A DNA stretch of 39,171 nucleotides from Pseudoflavonifractor capillosus (GCF_016902575.1 NZ_JACSNZ010000017.1:1-39171), one strand, 5' to 3'. Positions 9,769-16,545 are shown, numbered from the stretch's first letter. The notes: generated by a model not told the origin, from the sequence alone. A program made the numbers and translations.

Positions 9769-11488
9769 GTCTGCAAGGAGGAAGCGAGACCGCTTCCTCC
9801 TTGTTTCGTTCTCCACCAGGCCCAAAGCATCCCTTGTGTAAAAGTGGACAGGGAGATTGTACCTCTGCAAGAGACTGTTTCATACTTGCCAGTCTGGCAA
9901 GGGGGTATGCGCTCCGCTGGGGTCTATTTTTGCCCGGCCAAAAATAGACGAAAAAGCCGCCTAGGGCGTTCCCCCCTAGGTACCCCCCTTGAATACCAGA
10001 CTGGCATTGCGTCCCATATCTACGGCCCGGAACATCTCCTACTGTTCCTGTTTGTGCCACCACCGCCGCGGCCTCATCCTGCCGCTCCCTTGCCGCCTCC
10101 AGGTCATCGAAATCCCCCAGGGCCCGCAGGTCCACATGGGAAGCGTCCACCCCGAACACCGGGCGTTCCGCCCACTGGGCCAGGGTGGCGGGATAGTCTC
10201 CTTCCAACTGTCCCCGGACGCTCTCCGAGCGCAGGTGGCACACCTCCAGCAGGGTGTCCACCGCCAGCAGGTGGTCCTCATAGGAGCAGAAGGCGGTGGG
10301 GTCGGCCTGGACATAGGGGGCGATCATGGCCTGGGTCTGCCGGATGACCGCCTCATACCGGCCGCTCTCGAAATACTCCGTGAGCAGATGGTCGAAATAG
10401 GCGTGATACCGAGCAAAATAGTCGTTGTTTTTCATCAGATTGTGATAGAGGGGGCGTTTCAGCATGGTCTCCCCCCGGGCGGGGGTGTTGATGGGCCAGT
10501 TGATCAGTACGTCGGGGTCCCGGATGGGATCGGTCATGCCCAGGGCGTAGGTGCCGAAGGCCAGGTTGTAGTCCCAGGGCAGGATGGAGATCACCCCGTC
10601 CTCCTCATAGAGGAAGTAGTTGTGTCCGGTGTGGCCCAGGTAGCTGTCCCAGTTCATGACGAACACCTGGACGGTAAAATACCGTAGCACCTCGTCCACG
10701 TTGATTGCTGTCTCCAGGTCCTCCCCGGTGGACAGCACCCGCAGGGCCTGGATCAGCCGCTCCCGGTCCGCCCCGTCGGTGGAGAACCTGGCGTTGTCGA
10801 AAATATTGGGGTAGAGGGCGGGATCGTCCCCTGTGTACCACAGGGCCACGTCGGCGTTCTCCGCGTTCAGGGAGTGGTAGTCCGGCTTATAGAGCGCTCC
10901 GTGATCCGGGCCGAAGTTCCGCCGGGCAAAAGCCTCCTCCGGTTCCTCGATGGCCAGGAACAGCCCCCAGGGGGCGCCGTTCACCGTCACCCAGGCATAG
11001 CTGCACAGAGGGGCCGGCGCCTCCATGTAGGCCATCATGTGGTAGGCCAGGTAGGTCTTGAGGTAGCTGTTGTCCTGGAAGGAGGCATCCAGGGAGAGCT
11101 TGTCCAGTCCGTGGTAATTCCCGCCGTCCACATAGTGGTCGAATTCCAGCTTCAGGCTGTACCGGGACAGGCCGTACTCCTCCGTCAGCCGGAGGGAGTT
11201 GTTCCCCTTGGCCCGCAGGCCCACTTGGTAAAATTCCTCCCCGTCGATGACCGCGGTACAGGGGATATATTCCTCCGCCGGGGCGTTTTCCAGAAAGGCC
11301 GCCCAGTCCTCCACCCGCAGGTCCACCGTGTGAACCCGGTCGTCGTCAAAGAGGCGGGAGGCATACCCGGGCGCGGCGCTGGCTGGCCGGAGGCCAAGAA
11401 CCTCCCCGAAGCAAAGCAGGCCGGTGAGGATCAGGGCCAGCAGGATGGCCGCGGCGCAGATGCGGTCGATATGCCGGTGGCGGATCAT
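9644..11488 (-). CDS. CotH family protein kinase-like protein, 3' end replaced by repeats
   Basis: CotH proteins are atypical kinases first known from spore coats. ATG at 11488 lies 4 bp after the DUF4956 stop, with GGGGTGAGG upstream. An N-terminal membrane anchor (about 8-27) is followed by the CotH domain: VGLRAKGNNSLR (about 92-103), a KLEFDHY strand, KLSLDASFQDNSYLKTYLA (about 131-149), an EEPEE segment, and ILPWDYNLAFG (the metal-binding Asp region, about 310). The frame stays open to 9644 (614 residues), but everything after about residue 494 is encoded by repeat elements and is unlike the rest of the protein. The native C-terminus was probably near 10.0 kb. It is the last gene of the VTC-DUF4956-CotH set. 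Confidence 0.82.
   Translation of the reverse strand: MIRHRHIDRICAAAILLALILTGLLCFGEVLGLRPASAAPGYASRLFDDDRVHTVDLRVEDWAAFLENAPAEEYIPCTAVIDGEEFYQVGLRAKGNNSLRLTEEYGLSRYSLKLEFDHYVDGGNYHGLDKLSLDASFQDNSYLKTYLAYHMMAYMEAPAPLCSYAWVTVNGAPWGLFLAIEEPEEAFARRNFGPDHGALYKPDYHSLNAENADVALWYTGDDPALYPNIFDNARFSTDGADRERLIQALRVLSTGEDLETAINVDEVLRYFTVQVFVMNWDSYLGHTGHNYFLYEEDGVISILPWDYNLAFGTYALGMTDPIRDPDVLINWPINTPARGETMLKRPLYHNLMKNNDYFARYHAYFDHLLTEYFESGRYEAVIRQTQAMIAPYVQADPTAFCSYEDHLLAVDTLLEVCHLRSESVRGQLEGDYPATLAQWAERPVFGVDASHVDLRALGDFDDLEAARERQDEAAAVVAQTGTVGDVPGRRYGTQCQSGIQGGYLGGNALGGFFVYFWPGKNRPQRSAYPLARLASMKQSLAEVQSPCPLLHKGCFGPGGERNKEEAVSLPPCRLSKKLTSMQEGQMILHRQKALGRVFPSEDGKINQNLFFSGT
9774..9804. repeat. 31-bp direct repeat, right copy
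   Basis: An exact second copy of the hairpin at 9475-9505, immediately after TTCGACAGTCTG (9762-9773). It reconstitutes a terminator on the far side of copy B. Confidence 0.85.
9886..10006. repeat. Inverted-repeat element overlapping the 3' end of the cotH-like ORF
   Basis: A ~120-bp structured element. Outer arms are TGCCAGTCTGG (9887-9897) and CCAGACTGGCA (9996-10006), continuing as CAAGGGGGTA / TACCCCCCTTG. Inner hairpins are GTCTATTTTTG/CAAAAATAGAC (9922-9932/9939-9949) and CCTAGGG/CCCTAGG (9960-9966/9974-9980). The left arm is itself a 15-bp palindrome (9886-9900). It has no coding character and looks inserted into the end of the cotH-like frame. Confidence 0.7.
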
Positions 11489-11492
11489 GGCC

Positions 11493-12173
11493 TCACCCCA
11501 TGTAGTCCCCGTTGTAGGAGACCAGAACCACGTTCCCCACACCCTCCATGGCCCCCAGCTCATTGACGAACTCTGTGTCGGCGTCCCGCAGGCGCACCTC
11601 ATAGTTCAGCTCGATCTGGCCCGGGGCCACGCTCTTGCTCTTGAGATTCAGCCGCCGCACTCGGGCCTCCACCAGGGCCCGCACCTGTCCCTCCACATCC
11701 TGGTCGGCGCAGTGGATCACCAGGATGTAGGGGGACTCCCCGTTCTTCTGCCGGGAGAACACCAGCAGCACCACCCCCACAAAGAGGCTGCCCACCACCG
11801 CCAGGGGGATGAGCCCCGCCGCCAGCACGATGCCCGCCGCGATGGCCCAGAACAGGAAGGCGATATCCATGGGCTCCTTGATGGCGGTGCGGAAGCGGAC
11901 GATGGACAGGGCGCCCACCATGCCCAGGGAGAGGACGATGTTGCTGGTCACCGCCAGGATTAACAGGGTGGTGATGAGGGTGAGGGCGATGAGGGTCACC
12001 CCGAAGCTGGGGGCGTACATGACGCCGGCGTAGCATTTTTTATAGACCAGGAAGATGAACAGGCCCAGGCAAAAGGCCAGCGCCAGGGCGATGACGGCGT
12101 CCGGCAGGGAGACCGCGTCCAGCCGCTCCAGAAAGCTGGATTTGAAGATGTCCTGAAAGGTGAACGTGGGCAT
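11493..12173 (-). CDS. DUF4956 membrane protein
   Basis: A 226-residue membrane protein of the DUF4956 family. ATG at 12173 is chosen because AGAGGAG lies 9-10 nt upstream; an ATG 15 codons earlier has no such site. Transmembrane segments lie at about 27-46, 58-78, then a tight cluster around the conserved SLGMVGALSIVRFRTAIKEP motif (about 82-101) and at about 105-145. A soluble C-terminal domain (about 150-226) follows. The family commonly neighbours VTC-domain and CotH proteins, as here, and may couple polyphosphate synthesis at the membrane; its biochemical role is not established. Confidence 0.88.
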   Translation of the reverse strand: MPTFTFQDIFKSSFLERLDAVSLPDAVIALALAFCLGLFIFLVYKKCYAGVMYAPSFGVTLIALTLITTLLILAVTSNIVLSLGMVGALSIVRFRTAIKEPMDIAFLFWAIAAGIVLAAGLIPLAVVGSLFVGVVLLVFSRQKNGESPYILVIHCADQDVEGQVRALVEARVRRLNLKSKSVAPGQIELNYEVRLRDADTEFVNELGAMEGVGNVVLVSYNGDYMG

Positions 12174-12199
12174 GGCAACCACTCCTCTTTTCTTCGTTC

Positions 12200-12910
12200 T
12201 CAGTCGAACCGCCGGCACAGGGCGTATTTGGAACAGGCCGCCGCCCGGCGATTCGGGGTTTGGACGGCCAGGCGCACCAGGTCGGGGAGAAAGGCGTCGT
12301 ACTTGACCTCCAGTACCGTCAAAGCGTCCAGAGGTTTCAGAGGGAACAAACCGGGGGACAGGAAGCCGGCGCTGTCCCCGCAGGTGCGCAGGTTCCGATC
12401 CAGGGTCACTCGGACATTTCCGGGGGCGTACAGGAAGGCCTCCCGGTCATAGCACACCACCGTCCTGGGCCGCAACAGCGTCCCATGGAGCTTGTGGTAC
12501 AGCTCCGACAGCAGGGGCTCACCCCGCTCCAGAAGGAAGGCGTCCTCCCCGGAGAGTAGCCGCTCCGCCTCCGACCAGGTCAGGTGGGCGGATCGCTTGC
12601 CGCACAGGCCATTCACCTTAAATTTTTTCTCCAGCTTGAGAAAATCCGGGCGCTCCCCGTAGTATCGCAGGCGGAACTTCTCCCGCCGGTTCACCCCGTC
12701 CAGCTTCTCCCGGAGGGCGGTATCGTAGGGGGTGTCGAAATACAGGCTGGTCACCCGGTAGGAGCCGTCCGGTCCGGCGTGGCCGTCCCGGGGAAAGAGC
12801 TTCCGCAACCGGGAGGCGAGCACCAGATCCTCCTGGGGAGAGAGCTGGTGCTTGACCTCGTGGCGCAGGCGGAAGGGCTCAGTCGTCCCAATCGTCGTCC
12901 CAGTCGTCAT
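12200..12910 (-). CDS. VTC-domain polyphosphate polymerase-like protein
   Basis: The VTC tunnel domain makes polyphosphate from ATP in eukaryotic VTC4; bacterial members are assumed to act similarly. Key family features are visible: the opening FRLRHEVKHQL, SLYFDTPYD, FRLRYYGE, KLEKKFKVNG with basic residues, VCYDREAF, VTLDRNLR and the acidic LTVLEVKYD near the end. The start is uncertain. The family begins just before FRLRHE, which here falls inside the Asp-repeat codons that end the upstream lipoprotein gene, so translation must start in the other frame of that repeat. ATG at 12910 is proposed (236 residues, 32-nt overlap); no good ribosome site is visible. Confidence 0.85.
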   Translation of the reverse strand: MTTGTTIGTTEPFRLRHEVKHQLSPQEDLVLASRLRKLFPRDGHAGPDGSYRVTSLYFDTPYDTALREKLDGVNRREKFRLRYYGERPDFLKLEKKFKVNGLCGKRSAHLTWSEAERLLSGEDAFLLERGEPLLSELYHKLHGTLLRPRTVVCYDREAFLYAPGNVRVTLDRNLRTCGDSAGFLSPGLFPLKPLDALTVLEVKYDAFLPDLVRLAVQTPNRRAAACSKYALCRRFD

Positions 12911-14057
12911 CGTCGTCCCGGTCGTCATCGTCGTCCCGGTCGTCGTAGTCCGTGTCGTCCCAGCCGTCGTCATCGTCGTCCCAGTGATCCTCGCCGGTGG
13001 GGTCGCCGTACCAGTCGTCGTCATCGCCCCAGTCGTCGTAGTCGGTGATCCCGTCCGCATTGGGGCCGTAGTCGGTATCGTCGTAGTCGGTGATGCCATC
13101 CGCGTTGGGGCCGTAGTCGGTATCGTCGTAGTCGGTGATGCCGTCGGCGTTGGGGCCGTAATCCGTGTCGTCGTAATCGGTGATCCCGTCGGCGTTGGGG
13201 CCGTAGTCGGTATCGTCGTAATCGGTAACGCCATCATTGTTGGGGCCGTAGTCCGTGTCATCGTAGTCGGTGATACCGTAATCGGTGATCCCGTCGTTGC
13301 CCGGACCATAGTCGGTGTCGTCATAGTCCTGGAACTCCGCGTCCATCTCGGTGATCTTGCCGGTGTAGGCGTTCACCTCATACTCGTACTCCACGCCGTC
13401 CAGGATGAATTCCACCTCGTACTCCCCGTCGTCCAGGTCGTACTCCTTCTCCACAAACTGCAGGTCGTCCCGGCCCAGCTGGGTGGAGAGGATGCTCTGG
13501 GCGGCGGAGGCGTTGATGTACCCCTTGTCGCCGTAGGCATCGTCGTAGTCGTCCTGGTCCAGGGTCACGGGCTGAGAGCCGATCTGGTCGGTCTCCACCA
13601 CCAGCCGGACCGCCTCGGCCAGCTCGTTCAGGAACTGGTCACTGGGATAGGCGGAGCCCCGCTCCAGCTTCAGGATGATGTTCTTCTCGTGGCCGCCCAC
13701 GGTGGCGTCGAAGTAGCCCAGGGCATTGATCTCGTCCACCAGCTCTCCCACCACCTGGGTACAGGGCCGGCCCTGGTAGCCGGTGTAGGAGGCCAGCAGG
13801 GTCTGGGCCTCCTGGTTGCGGCCGGTGAGGGCCACCACGTTGCCAGCGTCGTCATAGTCCATCTCGATCTCCGGGTTCACGCTCAGGAGGACGGTGCCGG
13901 CGACACCGCCGCTCTCTTCCAGAAGGGGGGCGCTGGTGCCGGGGGCCTCGGGGAGGGACGCCGTGCCGGCGCCGTTCCCGCAGGCAGTCAGAGCGGTCAG
14001 GGCCAGGGCGGCGGTCAGAGTCAGGCCAAACAATTTGATGCGGATGTTCTGTTTCAT
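12879..14057 (-). CDS. RsgI-like lipoprotein with PepSY domain and acidic 15-residue repeats
   Basis: An exported lipoprotein of 392 residues. The signal peptide ends in the lipobox LTAC (Cys 26). Residues about 54-155 (LLSVNPEIEMDYDDAGNVV, GELVDEINALGYFD) align with the extracellular domain of the neighbouring anti-sigma factor RsgI. About 175-243 is PepSY-like (EVEFILDGVEYEYEVNAYTG). From 244 to 341 come six 15-residue repeats of the form DYDDTDYGPNADGIT, then an almost pure Asp/Trp/Arg tail. The start at 14057 places AAGGAG 9 nt upstream; the ATG at 14066 touches it directly. It heads the VTC-DUF4956-CotH operon and has a SigI-like promoter. The acidic repeats could bind Ca2+; this is inference. 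Confidence 0.85.
   Translation of the reverse strand: MKQNIRIKLFGLTLTAALALTALTACGNGAGTASLPEAPGTSAPLLEESGGVAGTVLLSVNPEIEMDYDDAGNVVALTGRNQEAQTLLASYTGYQGRPCTQVVGELVDEINALGYFDATVGGHEKNIILKLERGSAYPSDQFLNELAEAVRLVVETDQIGSQPVTLDQDDYDDAYGDKGYINASAAQSILSTQLGRDDLQFVEKEYDLDDGEYEVEFILDGVEYEYEVNAYTGKITEMDAEFQDYDDTDYGPGNDGITDYGITDYDDTDYGPNNDGVTDYDDTDYGPNADGITDYDDTDYGPNADGITDYDDTDYGPNADGITDYDDTDYGPNADGITDYDDWGDDDDWYGDPTGEDHWDDDDDGWDDTDYDDRDDDDDRDDDDDWDDDWDD
13035..13328 (-). repeat. 45-bp coding tandem repeat
   Basis: Six tandem 45-bp units (one followed by a 15-bp partial unit) encode the DTDYGPxxDGxT repeat of the acidic lipoprotein. Units differ mostly at third positions, which indicates expansion followed by selection on the protein. 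This is not a CRISPR array: there are no spacers, and the repeat is in frame. Confidence 0.9.
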
Positions 14058-14110
14058 GTCTTTCATCTCCTTAGAAAATGGTGTTTCAGTTTTGTGTTCT
14101 GATTTTAGAT

Positions 14111-14140
14111 TACGGAGCCGTTGCCGAAAAACCGGGGTCT
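14111..14140 (-). promoter_or_regulatory. SigI-type promoter of the acidic lipoprotein operon
   Basis: Minus strand: ACCCC (14138-14134), 19 nt, CGTA (14114-14111). The same arrangement and spacing precede sigI. It is 54 nt from the lipoprotein start. Confidence 0.6.
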
Positions 14141-14174
14141 GGGAAAACTTTTTTATGTTCCAATTCTTTTATGT

Positions 14175-14201
14175 GTTCCCGCCCCCGCAGGGGGCGGGAA
14201 C
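14175..14201. other. GC-rich hairpin upstream of the lipoprotein gene
   Basis: A 12-bp perfect stem GTTCCCGCCCCC (14175-14186 with 14190-14201), 3-nt loop, no T-run on either side. It lies between rsgI and the lipoprotein gene and may be a weak terminator for sigI-rsgI. Confidence 0.5.
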
Positions 14202-14278
14202 GCTATGGAAAATTTTGAATTCAGGAACACAAAAGGGAAGTGGGAGTTTTTGATTTTCCTTGGCTTACACTGGAAGGA

Positions 14279-14306
14279 TACGGCGGCCGGCCCTCAAAAC
14301 CGGGGC
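14279..14306 (-). promoter_or_regulatory. Second SigI-type motif in the rsgI-lipoprotein gap
   Basis: Minus strand: GCCCC (14306-14302), 19 nt, CGTA (14282-14279), followed by TCCTTC as at the sigI promoter. The -35-like box has G in place of A, so it is weaker than the other two. Confidence 0.4.
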
Positions 14307-14327
14307 CGCGGCGGAAATTTTTCTGCT

Positions 14328-15302
14328 TTAATCGTCATCATCCCGATCTCCGTCATCGTCATCATCATCCCGGTCGTCTTCATCGTCTTCCCAGCGATCA
14401 TCACCGTTGTCCTCCCAGCGGTCATCGTCGGTATCCCGGTCATCGTCCCGATCCTCATAGTCGGTGTCACCGTCCACATAAGGGCTGTCGTTGGGAGACT
14501 CATAGTCGGTGACGCCGTCGCTGTAAGGGCCGTAATCGGTATCCGCATAATCGGTGACGCCGTCGCTGTAAGGGCCGTAATCGGTATCCTGGTAGCCGGT
14601 CACTCCGCCGCTGCCGGGTCGATCGTCCGTGTCATCCGGGACAACGGGCGGATCGGTCTGCTCCGGGAGTGGTTCTGGGGCAGGTTCCGATTCAGGGGGC
14701 ATCACCGGGATGACTACCTCAGTGGCCGGCTCCTCCTCCGGGGCGGGGCCGATTTGAATCACGATGGTCTCACCATACCGCTCCTCCAGATCCTCCCGGG
14801 CCGCCTGTTCCTCCCGGGCCTGCCAGTCGGCGTCGGCGCTGGTGACCGTGATGGACACTGTCTCTCCATCGGAGAGGTAGCCCATATCGATGGCCCGCCC
14901 CACCAGCTCCCCGGTCACGTCCTCCCGGTCCTTGCCGCCGTAGTCGTAGCCCTCGATCAGGATCTGGCCGTCCTCATTGAGCCCCTCCAGCTCCAGCACC
15001 CGGTCGGTGCGGCTGAGGGTGAGCTCCACATCCGGGTTGATCTGGATGCGCAGGGCACCGTAGGGAACGAAGTTGGGCTGGTAATAACCAAAGAACACGA
15101 TGCACAGGCAAGCGGCCAGGCCGGCAACGCCAGACAGGGGCTTCCACAGGGCGGGGCGTTTTTCCTTGGGGCGCTGCAGCTCCACGATGTCCCGCACCGT
15201 GTCCCCCACCTGATAGCGCAGGTTGGCGGCCTTCAAAAAGCGGCCCTCCTCGTCCAGCACCACCGCGTAGGCCGGATGTACCTCCATGACCAGATAGCTC
15301 AC
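14328..15302 (-). CDS. rsgI: Anti-sigma-I factor RsgI family protein with acidic repeats
   Basis: Membrane anti-sigma factor predicted to hold SigI and sense an extracellular signal. 324 residues: the N-terminal RsgI domain (1-45: YLVMEVHPAYAVVLDEEGRF, YQVGDTV), a single transmembrane helix (about 56-73), an extracellular domain (about 82-180: GALRIQINPDVELTLSRTD, GELVGRAIDMGYLSDGETV), a Pro/Glu linker (185-225), then repeats TDYADTDYGPYSDGV and an Asp-rich tail. The start is GTG at 15302, overlapping the sigI stop as GTGA, with GAGAGGGGG upstream. Coupling to sigI is typical for the pair. The unusual part is the C-terminal repeat shared with the downstream lipoprotein. Confidence 0.88.
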   Translation of the reverse strand: MSYLVMEVHPAYAVVLDEEGRFLKAANLRYQVGDTVRDIVELQRPKEKRPALWKPLSGVAGLAACLCIVFFGYYQPNFVPYGALRIQINPDVELTLSRTDRVLELEGLNEDGQILIEGYDYGGKDREDVTGELVGRAIDMGYLSDGETVSITVTSADADWQAREEQAAREDLEERYGETIVIQIGPAPEEEPATEVVIPVMPPESEPAPEPLPEQTDPPVVPDDTDDRPGSGGVTGYQDTDYGPYSDGVTDYADTDYGPYSDGVTDYESPNDSPYVDGDTDYEDRDDDRDTDDDRWEDNGDDRWEDDEDDRDDDDDDGDRDDDD

Positions 15303-16039
15303 GCCTCGTCGCCCCCTCTCTTGGGGCCCACCTGGCACAGGTGGCCCCGGATGATCTCATAGCCGTTGGTGAAGGCCAGCAGGATGGCCACCAGGTACTT
15401 CCGGTGCCGCTCCATGGTCTTCTTGTCGGTGCCGGAGCCGGCGGACAGCTCCCCCATGGGCAGCTTGCCTGTGTCCTCCACCCGTTTCAGCAGCTCCGGC
15501 TGAGTCCGGGCGAAGTCCAGTACCCGGCGGCAGGCGGCGAAGGTCCGCTCCTGCCGGGGGCAGTTGTCCGCCACGTCGGAAAAGGTCAGGCCGAACTGGG
15601 CCAGCTTCTCGGAAAACTCCTGGATCTCCCGCCGGCTGGCGGTGCGCACCGCATAGTCCTCGGCGTGGTCCACGGTGTCGGGGATGGTGTCCAGCAGCTC
15701 GCCGCCGTCCTCCTCCCCGCCCAGGGGGGTGTGGAGGGAGATCACATTGCCGTGGCGCTTCTCCGTCCGGTAGTGGTCGATGAGCCGGTTTTTGATGGCC
15801 CGGGCGGCGTAGGGCAGGAAAGCGCCCCGGCTCTTCTCATAGGCCAGCACCGCCTCATAGAAGGCCAGCATGGCGATGCTCAGTTCGTCCTCATGGCCGT
15901 TCTCCGGGGCGGTGTGAAGAAACTTCACCGTCTCCGAGCGGATAAAGCCCATGTACTGACGGATGAGGGCGTCCGCCGCCTCCGAGTCCGTCTTGGCCGA
16001 TTGTACCTGGGAAACGATATCGTGCTCTGTGCGCACCAT
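15299..16039 (-). CDS. sigI: RNA polymerase sigma-I factor
   Basis: Alternative sigma factor of the SigI family, used in Firmicutes for heat, envelope or polysaccharide-linked responses. The 246 residues show a sigma region 2 (EDELSIAMLAFYEAVLAYEKSRGAF..., split here by variable positions, and AARAIKNRLIDHYR) and the SigI-specific C-terminal region with RRVLDFARTQPELLKRV, DKKTMERHRKYLVAILLAF and NGYEIIRGHL. ATG at 16039 has GGAGGG 6 nt upstream; ATG at 16045, two codons earlier, is also possible. It overlaps rsgI by 4 bp. A promoter-like ACCCC-N19-CGTA lies 27-33 nt upstream and suggests autoregulation. Confidence 0.9.
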   Translation of the reverse strand: MVRTEHDIVSQVQSAKTDSEAADALIRQYMGFIRSETVKFLHTAPENGHEDELSIAMLAFYEAVLAYEKSRGAFLPYAARAIKNRLIDHYRTEKRHGNVISLHTPLGGEEDGGELLDTIPDTVDHAEDYAVRTASRREIQEFSEKLAQFGLTFSDVADNCPRQERTFAACRRVLDFARTQPELLKRVEDTGKLPMGELSAGSGTDKKTMERHRKYLVAILLAFTNGYEIIRGHLCQVGPKRGGDEA

Positions 16040-16071
16040 TGCCATCCCTCCATCCCCCTCCGGCAGAAGGA

Positions 16072-16100
16072 TACGGACACGCCGCCGGATTTTCGGGGTC
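16072..16100 (-). promoter_or_regulatory. SigI-type autoregulatory promoter
   Basis: Minus strand: GACCCC (16100-16095), 19 nt, CGTA (16075-16072), followed by TCCTTC. The C-rich -35 and CGWA -10 resemble SigI promoters as I recall them from Bacillus and Clostridium thermocellum. No good sigma-A promoter is visible close to this start. Confidence 0.6.
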
Positions 16101-16242
16101 ACAGCAGAAAATTTCAAAGGGTAGAAAACACTATTGTAAAGTTTAGCGGCTGCGAAACGGAGGCGCGACCGTCTGGATGTCAAATCTTTGTCAAATGTAT
16201 GTAAAGAAACGGATGGGGCGGTTTTGCGTTCCCTTGGATGGG

Positions 16243-16271
16243 TTGTGCGCCAGGGTTCTTCGTGGTAGGAT
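16243..16271 (+). promoter_or_regulatory. Sigma-A-like promoter of the mini PepSY lipoprotein
   Basis: TTGTGC (16243-16248), 17 nt, TAGGAT (16266-16271); the start codon is 30 nt downstream of the -10 box. Confidence 0.65.
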
Positions 16272-16300
16272 GGAGGCACGCACACAGAGGAGCGCGCGGG

Positions 16301-16534
16301 ATGAAACAGATCTTTTCTTTCGGTTTGACAGCGGCGCTTTTGCTGGCCTGCCTGACCGGCTGCGGCGGACAGGCGGGCAGCGCCAGCGCGGCGGATGTGG
16401 ACATCTGGGAGGAGTCCGGCGACGGTCGGGGCCGCTACGAGGGGGATCTGTTCCTGGACGGTATGAAGTATGAGTTTGAAATCGATCCCCAGACAGGGCG
16501 GATCATCGACTGGAATGCCGATCTGCGGGACTGA
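16301..16534 (+). CDS. Mini lipoprotein with a half PepSY domain
   Basis: A 77-residue exported lipoprotein: signal peptide with the lipobox LTGC (Cys 21), a short linker, then about 44-77 (RYEGDLFLDGMKYEFEIDPQ, TGRIIDWNADLRD), which matches the last half of a PepSY domain. It aligns with the PepSY segment of the acidic lipoprotein (EYEVEFILDGVEYEYEVNAY, TGKITEMDAEFQD). AGAGGAG lies 8 nt before the ATG. It is divergent from sigI and closed by a strong terminator. PepSY domains bind or inhibit secreted partners. A role with the SigI/RsgI system is inferred from position and similarity. Confidence 0.78.
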   Translation: MKQIFSFGLTAALLLACLTGCGGQAGSASAADVDIWEESGDGRGRYEGDLFLDGMKYEFEIDPQTGRIIDWNADLRD

Positions 16535-16545
16535 CCGGCAACACA

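Noticed and set aside
9144-9830. 228-codon minus-strand frame across the XRE gene and copy B
   Set aside because: It is antisense to a clear XRE gene, spans duplicated hairpins and lacks a start site.
13035-13328. CRISPR-like array of 45-bp units
   Set aside because: No spacers; the units are contiguous and in frame with a protein repeat.
12852-14102. Long plus-strand frame opposite the acidic lipoprotein, and the Thr/Pro-rich N-terminal extension of the VTC frame
   Set aside because: Both are shadows of the GAC/GAT repeat codons. The lipoprotein frame has a signal peptide, lipobox and ribosome site.
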